This document shows, piece after piece, positions 51,835 to 61,336 of a DNA stretch of 64,000 nt. The stretch comes from Pseudisothecium myosuroides (taxonomy: Eukaryota; Streptophyta; Bryopsida; Hypnales; Lembophyllaceae): assembly GCA_951799445.1 (NCBI GenBank), contig OX637287.1:49257724-49321723 (forward strand). Reading direction: 5' to 3'. Within the stretch, counting starts at the first letter, position 1. Every line of letters begins with the position of its first letter. Under the pieces are notes generated by a model, which had not been told where the DNA came from, made no database searches, and saw only the letters and a program-made list of their open reading frames with translations. A program made the translations under genes and the position numbers.

Positions 51835-52086
51835 GAAATGTAGAGATGGTAGTGCATTCACTACATTCTGTCTTTTACTACTTTAGTCTTAAGTACATAG
51901 GAAAATAGGTAGTAAAATGCCCTGTTTTCCTAGGTAGTAAAATGAAATAATCTCCCTGTTGAAATGTAGAGATGGTAGTGCATTCACTACATTCTGTCTT
52001 TTACTACTTTAGTCTTAAGTACATAGGAAAATAGGTAGTAAAATGCCCTGTTTTCCTAGGTAGTAAAATGAAATAATCTCCCTGTG
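51835..52086. repeat. 126-bp tandem duplication of a transposon terminus
   Basis: 51835-51960 and 51961-52086 are virtually identical. Each ends in AATAATCTCCCTGT, the right terminus of the CACTA-like element, so the element has two right ends in a row. Confidence 0.9.
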
Positions 52087-53056
52087 TTCTTTCTCTGGGA
52101 CCACTCCGTTCTTTCCTCGTACTGCAGCTAATGCATGACGATTGCTCGCCCTTTCCATTACCATTTTCATATGAGAATCACTGAAGCGCCTGCAAGTGCC
52201 ACTGCACTGTCCACATGCTGAGATCCCTGAACCCTGATTCTATTCAATTCCCTCAGCAAACTGATGTTACATACAGAGTCTAGTGCTGCCAATTAGAAAC
52301 TCTGTGATTGTAACTAAAGTAGAGGACGGGGTCTGTTTCCCATGGACTGAAAAGTCACTCGTTCTCATTGCAAGTGACTTGTAAGAAATGAGATCAAATT
52401 CTAGGTTGTATCAGTCAAACTACACTAGACACAATACTCATGGTTTAAGGGTCTCTTGAATCCCTATTACTTCAAACTTCAAAAAAATTCCAACTAATTG
52501 ATAGAATATCCAATAAAACATATTTTAGTGCACTAATATATCGTCAAGCATGGGGGAAGTCCACGAAAAGAAAAAAGATAAGAGATAAGAGATCAAATCC
52601 TTCAAACAATGGAAACCACTCAAAACAGCTGAAACCCACTGGAATACAGTCGTTCCCTACCTGACACAATTCTTACAAGCCTAAAAATCCTACAAATCCT
52701 TCCAATCCAAGCAAAACTGGTTCCCAGATTTGCTTTGTTTCGAAACCTTCCAGAAATTTATATATACGAACACAAAATTTCAAGGAATTACTAATTAGCA
52801 GATTATTTACGAGTAGGAAGAGATTAGGAGTATCGGGCACCTAAAAGAGGCACCTCGTAATCCAAGCTGCTGCTGGGAATTCAATTGACCTGAAACCGCA
52901 AGTGGCCTCGTTATTTCGCAGATTCGCACGTAAGATGGCGACGCCATAGCTACCATTGTACTCACAATCGCTTCAAGACTCGGGAGAAGCTCCGGAGAAT
53001 CCAATGTCCACCCCCAAGTCTGCAAATTCGTGGAGCACACTCTGCGCAAAAATCCT

Positions 53057-53444
53057 AAACATGCTCGTGTTTGCTGCGTGATGAAAAACCAATTCCATTC
53101 AGTGACTGAATTGCATCAAAGCTCGACCGTCCCCCAAAGTTGGAATTGAAGCGAGCTGGACAAGTGGAAGTGTCCGGGGCCAAGTGTGCTGGATGAACAA
53201 TATTCAGTTTTGGAAGTTTTTTAATTTTAATTTTAATTTTTTACAAGCGTGTTGAAGAACACACTGCTAGGGGTTTCCGTCATGTAGAGAGGCTGATTTC
53301 GTGCCAGATAAACACAACCTGTCATTGTCAAGTATTGAACCCGCAACCACGCCATTTGGTTTGGCAATTTTGGCAGTTTTGGATGTAAGGTAAGGTTACT
53401 GCACCTAATTGAGTCCAACAAGCAAGAGGGTATTGTCCCTACTA
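53057..53444. other. Duplicate of the metallo-hydrolase upstream region
   Basis: Nearly identical to 33157-33544. No gene; ends at the TTAA insertion at 53445. Confidence 0.7.
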
Positions 53445-54605
53445 TTAACCCCTAACTGCCCACGGTACCAGATTTTGGTGTTTTAGAAACTTTGATTCAA
53501 TGCTGAAGCCAGCGCTTTAATTTTTTTTCCAATTTTTTTTTTGAGAAGGTGCACCATGTAGTCTACTTCAATGTTGGTATTCAATTTTTTTGCAAATTAC
53601 ATAAATTTTTTTGCAGGTATAGGCTTGAATGCGAGCCTATACCTGTTGTACACTGAAAAGTGCATCCCAAAGGCCTGTGAAGTGCTGCCACGTTAGGCAT
53701 ATGGGTAGCGGGTTGAATTCCAGATTTTGCAAATGGAGGAAGGGACCCGGCCTGACAAAAGTAATGTTCCTAAACTTAGACCAAATGCCAACTAAGAGAA
53801 GGACCAACTTAGACCCCAACCGCACCTATAGCCATAGCTAAATAGCCATGGCTATGGCTTTAGTTAGCCATGGCTAAGCTTAGCCATGGCCCAGCCGCAC
53901 CAAAGATAGCTACGCTAGCTTAGCCATGGCTAAAATTTTGAAGTGGCTATTGCTTTTTGCGGGCTGCCCGTCAAAGAATTTTAGCCCGCGACTATCCAAT
54001 CCGGCGCTCACTTCTGCGAGATCACTGTACTCGCCTTTCTTGTGAATGCCATTTGCTGTGAATGTCGCTTGCAGCGAATTTTCAGACCAGGGAGTGAATT
54101 GAGTTGATTAGGGTTTTGGCAATGATCTTCTGCACTTGATTTGTTGTGTTCATCAAGCTATGAGTATATTCATTTTTGAAACTATGAAATCTCGGTCCTC
54201 AAGTTTTTGAGCTCGACCGCCCAAGAGGAGTTACAAATCAAGGTGCGACTGGTTGCCCGGGAGCTAGACTGTGTTTTCCAAACATTTCAGCAGACTTGAT
54301 GAGTTCTAGGGCTTGCGGCACAACTGCTTGATAAATTCTCAAATCCTGAAAATGTAGACCATCATCTCTGGTTGCTGGTTGCCGAGCAAGGCCCGGGAAG
54401 ATTTCCACAACAAGGTGTGCACTATTGTTCGGGAGCTTGACCGTGTTCGTCAATCGCATACATGATGCATAATTGGGGATTTTTTTGAGACGACATTCAT
54501 TTTTGCAACTCGGTCTGCGTTTCTCGCAATTAGGTCTCACTATCTTGCCACTGTTTCCCAATCTCTTGCAACTGGGGACTGAATTTCGTCCCCCTGGTGG
54601 AATAG

Positions 54606-54770
54606 GTGCAACGGCTCTCCGGGAAAACGAGTATCCATGAGTCGCAGTCGGTGGACTCTTCGCAATGTGATAGCGAAGCTCCTTCGACTCGCAAGCTTCC
54701 AGATCTCAAAATTTGCAAGGAGAGTCCCGTCTTCGAGGACATGGTGAAGAATCTTACTGCAGCTCTAGAG
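54606..54770 (+). pseudogene. Exon-like fragment captured inside the Harbinger-like element
   Basis: A 55-codon open stretch bounded by an acceptor (GGAATAG|GTG) and a donor (CTAGAG|GTATAA), both phase 0. It encodes a hydrophilic peptide ending SPVFEDMVKNLTAALE. Upstream, two similar pieces near 54240-54275 and 54412-54445 also read as coding (VARELD, IVRELDRVRQ). The source gene is not recognised. Capture is inference. Confidence 0.38.
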
Positions 54771-54838
54771 GTATAACTTCATAAAACCGGAGGTATAATT
54801 TACCTCTCTCGCTCTCTCTTTATGGATAAGCCAACAAT

Positions 54839-55954
54839 CTATTTCTCAACAATCTTTCCTAAATGTGCCACCAAAAGTTCAAAGCTTGCAGCAACAGAGG
54901 CCTCAACTTTGGCTTGTTGTATTGCTCTATCTTGTTCAAATTTCAACACCTCTTTCTGAAGCAAGTAATTCTTTGCAAACATCTCTTTTTTCTGCAACAA
55001 ATCCTGTTGCATGATGTTTGCAAGAGATACATTACCATCCTTGAAGGCATCTACCAGATCTTTACTGACAATACTTTTTTTCTTTGGATGCCCAGTAGTG
55101 TTGGTGAATGCAGTGGTGGAGTTGTGTGTGAACTTCTGTCGTCCATGTGGAGTTGGTGCTGACATGCGTGGAGGAAGTGGTGCCTCTGTCTGCGGATCAA
55201 GATGTTCACCTTCTTCGTCATCGTCATTCTCAGCATTACGTTGTTGGCTAGAGTATTCCTGGAACTCCTTAAACACCTCGTTCTCCTACCAGAGACATAC
55301 ACTTTGTATTTAGTAATGTAATGCCATCTCCAGTGATCATGCAATGATTTCCAGTGATCATACAATAAGGATGATAAGGATAATACAGTAAGGATGAGCT
55401 TATTAAGTGAGGACAAAACTTACATGTAGTAAGAGGCCCAAGAAGCTGCCTGAAGCCGCTGAATTGGACTTTGATGGTGCAGAGTTTTCTGTTTGATGAG
55501 ATGATGAGATGGATGGAATGGGTGTTATGCTCTTCAAACTGCTTGAGGTGGCTCTCTGAGAGTTGCAAGGACGCTCAGCCATGAAGTCCATATCAACATA
55601 CAAATCGCGAGAAAACAATTTGGGGAGGCCATTCTCATCTCTCTCTCCAGAAGTCATTTTCCAAAAGTCTAGGTTACCAGTGCTTTTCAACTGAAAATCC
55701 TTGATCAATCGATAAGCCTTCAGAAGATGGTTCCATTTATTGCAAATTTGATCAGCATCTCTACCTGTCACCCCATTGCTCACAAGAGTGTCCATAATAT
55801 TGTTCCATTTCTCCTTGTCAGTCACCATGTTTCCTCTGGCAGAATTCTTCTTATACTCCTGCCATTCTTTTGCTTTTGCCACAGCAAGAATGTGCATCTC
55901 CTGGTCTGACCAGTTGCGATCTCGCTTCCTCTTTTTTAGCTCCGGAGTGGCCAT
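54839..55954 (-). CDS. Myb/SANT-like (trihelix) protein of the Harbinger-like element
   Basis: Exon 1 is 55954-55424 and exon 2 is 55285-54839; 325 residues. Donor CAT|GTAAGT and acceptor TGGTAG|GAG are both phase 0. The N-terminal Myb/SANT-like domain spans about residues 12-100 with tryptophans W15, W50, W74 and W98 and a basic stretch KKRKRDR before it that may be a nuclear signal. A Ser-rich linker follows. Exon 2 has an acidic run, then a basic patch, and ends in a Gln/Lys/Glu-rich helix (about 265-315) likely to be a coiled coil. PIF/Harbinger elements encode such a Myb-like protein beside the transposase; it binds element ends and carries the transposase to DNA. The flanking palindromes fit that role. 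It could also be a host trihelix gene captured by the element. The frame is fully intact. Confidence 0.82.
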
Positions 55955-56565
55955 TTGTAACTGACATGAACAAATTAAAGCTTGAAAACATGTCTACAAA
56001 CAAACTGTCCAAAACCCAACCCTGTCTGAATGACCATCGTAAAACCCCAAAACTGACACTCAGACTTCCAATGCCTCCTCCTCTGATAACCCTTGTACTT
56101 GAAACAATGATGGAACTCACATCGGTTCAAACACCAAGCATTCAAACCTGCCATCTATGCTATGCATTACGTACCATTCCTTCAGCAGGAATCATGCAAT
56201 CCACGTGCACCAGCAGCAACGCAAAGAATCCAGACCACCAAACCTACCAGCATACCAGACCTTTGATTGCACAACACTCACCAACACAGGTTCTTGGATA
56301 CAGGTTCTTGATTCAAGAAAGTGAGGAATCCGAATTCAAGAAATGGCACAGTGGCACAGTGAGCCACCCTGCCTTCCCTGAGTCATGGCATGTTCCCCAA
56401 CAAACTCACTCCCCTCAAATATACCGAATTAATGTTCTTGATTCAAGAAAGAGAGTGATCGATTCAAGCGGGGATTCAAGAAACTTACGATCTCCGAGGT
56501 GAAGATTGCGCCTGTCGACCTTGCGCCTTCCAAAACCTTGTGCGCATTCAAAAACCAAAAAACTA

Positions 56566-56681
56566 CAGATCATAAACCCTGAAGTAGGAAGAGCGACGAA
56601 GAGGGAGAGAGGTGCGAGCGATGCAGATCATAAACCCTGAAGTAGGAAGAGCGACGAAGAGGGAGAGAGGCGCGGGCGATG
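56566..56681. repeat. 58-bp tandem duplication
   Basis: Two nearly identical 58-bp units starting CAGATCATAAACCCTGAAG at 56566 and 56624. They lie in the presumed upstream region of the Myb/SANT-like gene within the Harbinger-like element. Confidence 0.9.
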
Positions 56682-57636
56682 CATGCAGGCAAATTTTAGA
56701 AGCTGCCCGACGTTGCTAAATTTAGCCCATAGGCTAAGGTCTTGTTAAACAACCCAGGCAAGTGCTTAACCATGGCTAAGTTTAGCTAGCCTTAGCCATT
56801 TTGGTGTGGGTGGGTCATTTTACTTAGCCATGGTTAAGAGACTAGCTAAAGGCCTTAGCCACGGCTTAGCTCTTGGTGCGGCCAGGGCCTTAGACCGCAC
56901 TGTTGCAAGGACTTCACTGGATTGTTCAAGTGGTCACGGGAACTTGGTTGGGAACGTTCAGTTGTATAATGGGTCACTGGAAACCAGTTTTTGAAGTAGG
57001 ACAGGAGGTCTATTGGACAGTGAGGGCCCTGTTTCATAAAAATCATGATCAAAAGAAAATCTAGATTTGTTTTTGTACTAATTTCAATTACAACATTTGT
57101 GTTTTAGGATGTGATATGCATCCACCGTACAATTTTTCCTTCTTCACAATTGTTTTGGGACAAAAAATTGAGTTGAAAGTTTCCTTTGTATTAGGTGGCA
57201 CGTCCAGCACTGTTGCAATGCAGGATAATTTGTGAAGTTGTTGTGAATAATTTGAAAGGGAAATTTGTGATTCTCTGATAAGAACAATAGGTATGAACTG
57301 ATCATATTTGGTTTCCCCCCAATTTCTAACTTCAAGAGAGCTATTTTGCCATTTGAAGTTTTGGGCACCTAAAAAAATTTATAAAATTTCTTTACTCATC
57401 CACTTTCAATCAAAAATATCTCAACATTGATGTGGCGATTTCTTGGAATTTTTTTGGAAACATCATCTAGAGGTCTTGAAGTCAAAGATCCTACGGTTAT
57501 AATTTCCTTTGAGCTTTTCTGATCACTTGTACAGCTTGAGTTCTAAAAGTTCCGAAATGCCTTCAAAAATCAAGAAAACAGGGCTTGGGTATTTGGGGGT
57601 TAAATTGCCTCAATTTGAAGTGGATCTTATTGGAAG

Positions 57637-58610
57637 TTAACCCCAAAGTGACAAAGAGGACAGAAAGTGTCCTCATAGAGTTTCAAGTCCAGTTCAAAGT
57701 GCTGTAACTTTTGCATTCAAGGTCCAAATTCAATAAGACTTGTTGGGAAAGTTGTGTTCTCCCTTCTAGTTTGTATGATAAAAAATTTAGATGAATCCAA
57801 GATGATTTTTTGGAAGCCAATCGAAATTCACAACTTCAATTTGAGTTCACCAAACTGCATTTTAGGGCTGCAACTTTGGGGCCTTGTATCTCCTTCATCC
57901 ATTGCTCATTTTCAATAAAATTTGTTGGATTTTGTTCCCCTTGAAATATACTTATTGTGGTAACGTTTTCATGTCAATCCAAGTTGTTTTGAATGTTTGG
58001 GAGCAATTCGAAGTTCAAAATCTTGCCATTTTTGGAGTGTAGTGAACTTTGATGGCTTGTTTCTTCTTCATACAGAGTCCATTTTCAATAATTCTTTTTG
58101 GAAAAGTTGTGTATACTAGTCTATTTTTTTTGGCTAAAATTTCATGTTAATCCAAGAATTAATGAGTGACTGAGAAGCATTCTAGTATAAGGAGGTTCTG
58201 TCAGCTTTAGATGTGGTTTTTGCAATTTTTCTTGCTGATTTTTGACATTTCAAAGCTGTTTCGTAGACACAATGATTCAATTGAATGAATTTTTTTTTCA
58301 CCAATATGTTTGTATACTAGTTTTGAATCTTTTTATAGTGTAAAGTTTTTTCATTTGAGTAGGTTTAGAAATCAAACTTCACCTCCAAATGTGTTTTTGG
58401 AAAAATTTTAGCATCCATTTTCAACACTAAAACATTATGATCTTGCAATCTATGTGGCCAAATGACTTCAAATTTTGTACTTGTCATCTACAACATGTAC
58501 ACTACAAGATTGTATGGTTGAGATTTGTATCACTTGAAGACATTTAGATCCATAAAGCTTCAAAGCAATGATGTTTTTGAACCAGAAATTGAATGTCACT
58601 TTGGGGTTAA
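57637..58610. mobile_element. TTAA-flanked element E5 with perfect 13-bp ends
   Basis: Ends CCCCAAAGTGACA and TGTCACTTTGGGG are perfect inverses, flanked by TTAA (57637-57640 and 58607-58610). Block 1 reads GGAAGTTAAAAGAG at 33578-33591, a perfect empty site with a single TTAA. No transposase. The end sequence differs from E1-E4, so this is a second family with the same target. Confidence 0.85.
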
Positions 58611-59464
58611 AAGAGTATTTTAGATTTTCTTCTAACTCATTTTTTGGGCACCATAACCCTAAACTAAGAATTTTCACCTAAACCCTAAACCTTACGTTCT
58701 CATGAATAGAGTCTTTGCAATTTAGACAAGAATTTATAGGGGTTGGTTTTAGAAGGGGGTTACAATTAGGTGTATTTATCCTTTTGATTTAACCCCTTGA
58801 GGGTTGGGGAAATATCATTTATTTTTAAGGTGGAGAAATTATATAGAAAAACAATATAGGGATGTACATTTGAGTGCACAGTCATGACTTGCACTATGCA
58901 CTCAAACTGATCGAGAGACCCTTGTCCAATTTATTGTTTTCCAGGGATGACACCCTTAATCTGTTTCAGGAATAGTATATCAGGTGTTTGACTCAAGTGT
59001 TAAAAAGACATGAAATAATGCGTATCTGTTTGTGTATCCATATCCGCAGGTACTGGTAGGCAATTTTGAGCACATATTTATACGAATAGGAGTGGATTCA
59101 GATTTTTTGGTCAAAATATGAATTATCATGAATTTTTGAAGTGGTCTACCTCAAAGTCTGTAAGTGCCTGTAAGTTCCTCCAAAACTCATAGAAAATGAT
59201 CCTATAACACTTGGTCATGCGACTCACCTACATTGCCACTTTATTTTTCTAAAAACGGTTACAATGTGAAGGCCATAAAATGGTCACATTCTACAAGGCT
59301 TGTAACTTATACCGGTCCCAGTTCAGTATCACCTTCCATTACATCATATCGTTGATCTACTTTCTCATCAACCCCTACAGTAATGGATGAACCAATGCAA
59401 TTCAAAACTCACTTAGTAATCCCACTAGTAGCAACTGCTTTGGGTAATGCTGGAATCAGAAATG
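58611..59464. other. Spacer of block 2, no gene seen
   Basis: Matches 33586-33895 and then 35098-36060, minus the palindrome-bearing segment and the MITE at 35150. Contains the empty site for that MITE at about 58972. Confidence 0.6.
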
Positions 59465-59796
59465 TCAAAAACCTTCCAGTAGTTGATTTGCAGCAACAGT
59501 ATTTAAATGCCTCTGGCTATTCACAGCGTTGGTAACTTCCAAGTTTTGAAGCGCAAATACAAATTGCATATCTTCAAGAAAAAGTTCCGCACCGAACTTG
59601 TCATGTACACGTAAAGTCGACCTCCAGTCATGAAGTGAATCTGCCACACCAACCAACCCCCCCTTGCACCATGCGTGCTCTTCACCACAACAAGAGCTCA
59701 TTGCTACCAGAGAACATATACTCAGTTACTCACTGGCTTCCAACCTTTCACTGGAGCTTCTGCACAGCTTTGGCACGCCATCCAGTAACCGTGCAG

Positions 59797-61336
59797 TCAC
59801 CAATCTGTGTTCCAAGGCAGAAGAAGATTCATGTGCTTCCCAATCCATGCACTAATAAATTTATCCTTCTCATGCACTTGCCCAGGCAGAGGATTCGAAG
59901 GCAAGCCATCATCCCAGGAACGAGTCACCAAATCAAATAATTTCGACTTCCCAGATGCTTGTGACATAAAAAACAGAGAGCTTTCGAACCCAATGACAAT
60001 TATGCCAAGAAAGTCCAACCGCTTAATGAACGGACTCTTATCAAATGGGGACCCAAATTTGATGTCAAAACTCGCCTTCACCTCTTTTGCTGTTAGGTGC
60101 AGCACCGTCTCTTGCGTCATATCACGGGTTCTAATCTCCCGTACTTCAAAATACCATTTCTGTGACATGTCGTCATCCGGACATTCCTCTCTGTACCATA
60201 GCACCAGAAACAAGCAGTCGTTGCTGACAACAAGCGAAGAAGTGATGAAGTTATCAGTGCACAAATCCACATTTTCCCATGACTCCACTGTGAGATTGTA
60301 CCGCTGCAGCCTCCAGAAGGCTTCAACTCCTTCAGATTCGCACGCTCGAAATAGAACGTACAAAAACCCTTGGTACATGACGATGCTCCTGATATCCCCA
60401 AGTCCACCATGCTCAGTCCAAGATGCGTTGACGATGCTTTTCCATTCACAAGTGGCAGAATCATACACATGGATTAAGGGGTCATACTGAATCTTCAACC
60501 GTTCCTCGGACGTGAGAAGAGGATCGTCCAGAATCTCGTCGATACCAGTGTTGAAGTTGTGGTTGATGAGGAAAATCTTGAAGGACGTGCTCTCTGCGAC
60601 CATAAGCAGTTTGGGATCATCTGGGGAGTTCAAATGTCGTGCAATTTCTGGCAAGGTTACCTTTATCAAGCCTTTCACGTTATGGACAATGATGAAATGG
60701 TGCTGAGAAGAGGGCTGTTGATCCGTCTGTAGGAAACGGCACACCAAACCCCCGTCCATGGATTGAACCCAAGAAACAAACGGACCAGTGTTACAACCAT
60801 CTTCGTCGAATGTGTACCTGGATGAAATTAGGTCAAACATGATGTAAATAATGTTGTAAACACTGAACCAGCTGCAAAATAACCAGCTTCAACTTACAAT
60901 TGTGTGCCGAAATTGCATTTATAATTAGCAACCTTGGTTTTCAGCCCCTGAAAAGACGCTTTGTTTCTTGGATATCTCAAAATCGATTGAACATTTGCAT
61001 GAAAAGCATGCCAAAAATAATGGAAATTTTCATAAATTAACAATGAGTATACTCGTACCACCGTCTGGCGCTCAAGTCGAGGCAGCTCCAAACCCCTTGA
61101 ACTTTTGCATGGATCTTATGACTTCGATACCTCAAATTCATGACAATGAAAGATGGACCTCGACGTCGCCTCGCGTGTTGTCCATGCAGAGCAGCAAACT
61201 TGTCACTGAGGATAAGCTGGTTCCATTCCTTGCACACAGTGCGGTTTCTGCACACATCGGGCAAAAGCAAGAAAGACAACACATGTTCCACCAATTCCAA
61301 CGGGAGCTGACTCCATATGGAAGCGTCCATGTCCAT
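59797..61336 (-). CDS. F-box/kelch-type protein, copy C
   Basis: Exon 1 is 61336-61053 and exon 2 is 60817-59797; 434 residues. The F-box is QLPLELVEHVLSF with RTVCKEW, followed by the same kelch-like strands (HVYDSATCEWKSI, RYNLTVESWENVD, LFDLVTRSWDDGLP). Splice sites and start match copy A. It lies in block 2 of the duplication, so it is the closest relative of copy A. Differences are substitutions and in-frame indels, with no stop or frameshift. A possible third exon is at 59696-59465. Proposed role: SCF ubiquitin-ligase adaptor with unknown substrate. Confidence 0.88.

Larger units (their letters stand above)
49792..52086. mobile_element. CACTA-like non-autonomous element in metallo-hydrolase copy
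   Basis: Ends are CACAAGGAGATT (49792) and AATCTCCCTGTG (52086), inverted with one mismatch. TTC is duplicated on both sides (49789-49791 and 52087-52089). The intact gene at 32155-32170 is the empty site. The 3-bp duplication fits the CACTA/EnSpm class, though the terminal triplet is CACA rather than CACTA. Many TTTACTAC or TACTACATT motifs lie near both ends, like subterminal transposase sites. The interior holds a foldback and a SINE; no transposase. Confidence 0.8.
49588..52956 (-). pseudogene. Broken 5' copy of the metallo-hydrolase gene
   Basis: Exon 1 (from 52956, with one extra Gln codon) and both halves of exon 2 (about 52200-52087 and 49791-49634) match the gene at 28659-33056. Exon 2 is split by the CACTA-like element 49792-52086. 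The duplication stops just past exon 2, so exons 3-9, including the DHCH metal site, are absent. It cannot make the enzyme, although a short transit-peptide-like piece could still be expressed. Confidence 0.88.
53812..56889. mobile_element. PIF/Harbinger-like element carrying a Myb/SANT-like gene
   Basis: Left end GACCCCAACCGCACC (53812) and right end GGTGCGGCCAGGGCC (to 56889) are inverted with transition differences. TTA flanks both (53809-53811 and 56890-56892), the 3-bp target typical of PIF/Harbinger. Near-palindromes of TTAGCCATGGCTAA crowd both ends: 53843, 53864, 53880 and 53920 at the left; 56765, 56823 and 56855 at the right. The interior holds the gene 54839-55954, a possible captured exon (54606-54770) and a 58-bp tandem repeat. 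No DDE transposase is visible, so it would depend on one elsewhere. Confidence 0.68.
53445..57603. mobile_element. TTAA-flanked element E6 hosting a nested element
   Basis: Starts TTAACCCCTAACTGCCC and ends TTGGGTATTTGGGGGTTAA, flanked by TTAA on both sides. Block 1 reads straight through here (about 33541-33551, ACTAATAAATTGCC), an empty site with one base change. Without the nested Harbinger-like element the host would be about 1.08 kb, near the size of E1-E4. The inverted ends agree only over the first several bases. Confidence 0.7.

Noticed and set aside
55870..56502. 210-codon plus-strand frame
   Set aside because: It runs antisense to the 5' end of the Myb/SANT-like gene; the minus-strand frame has the domain, splice signals and conserved tryptophans, so this is a shadow.
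59807..60490. 227-codon plus-strand frame opposite F-box C
   Set aside because: Antisense shadow; similar but shorter frames lie opposite copies A and B, as expected from a conserved coding strand.
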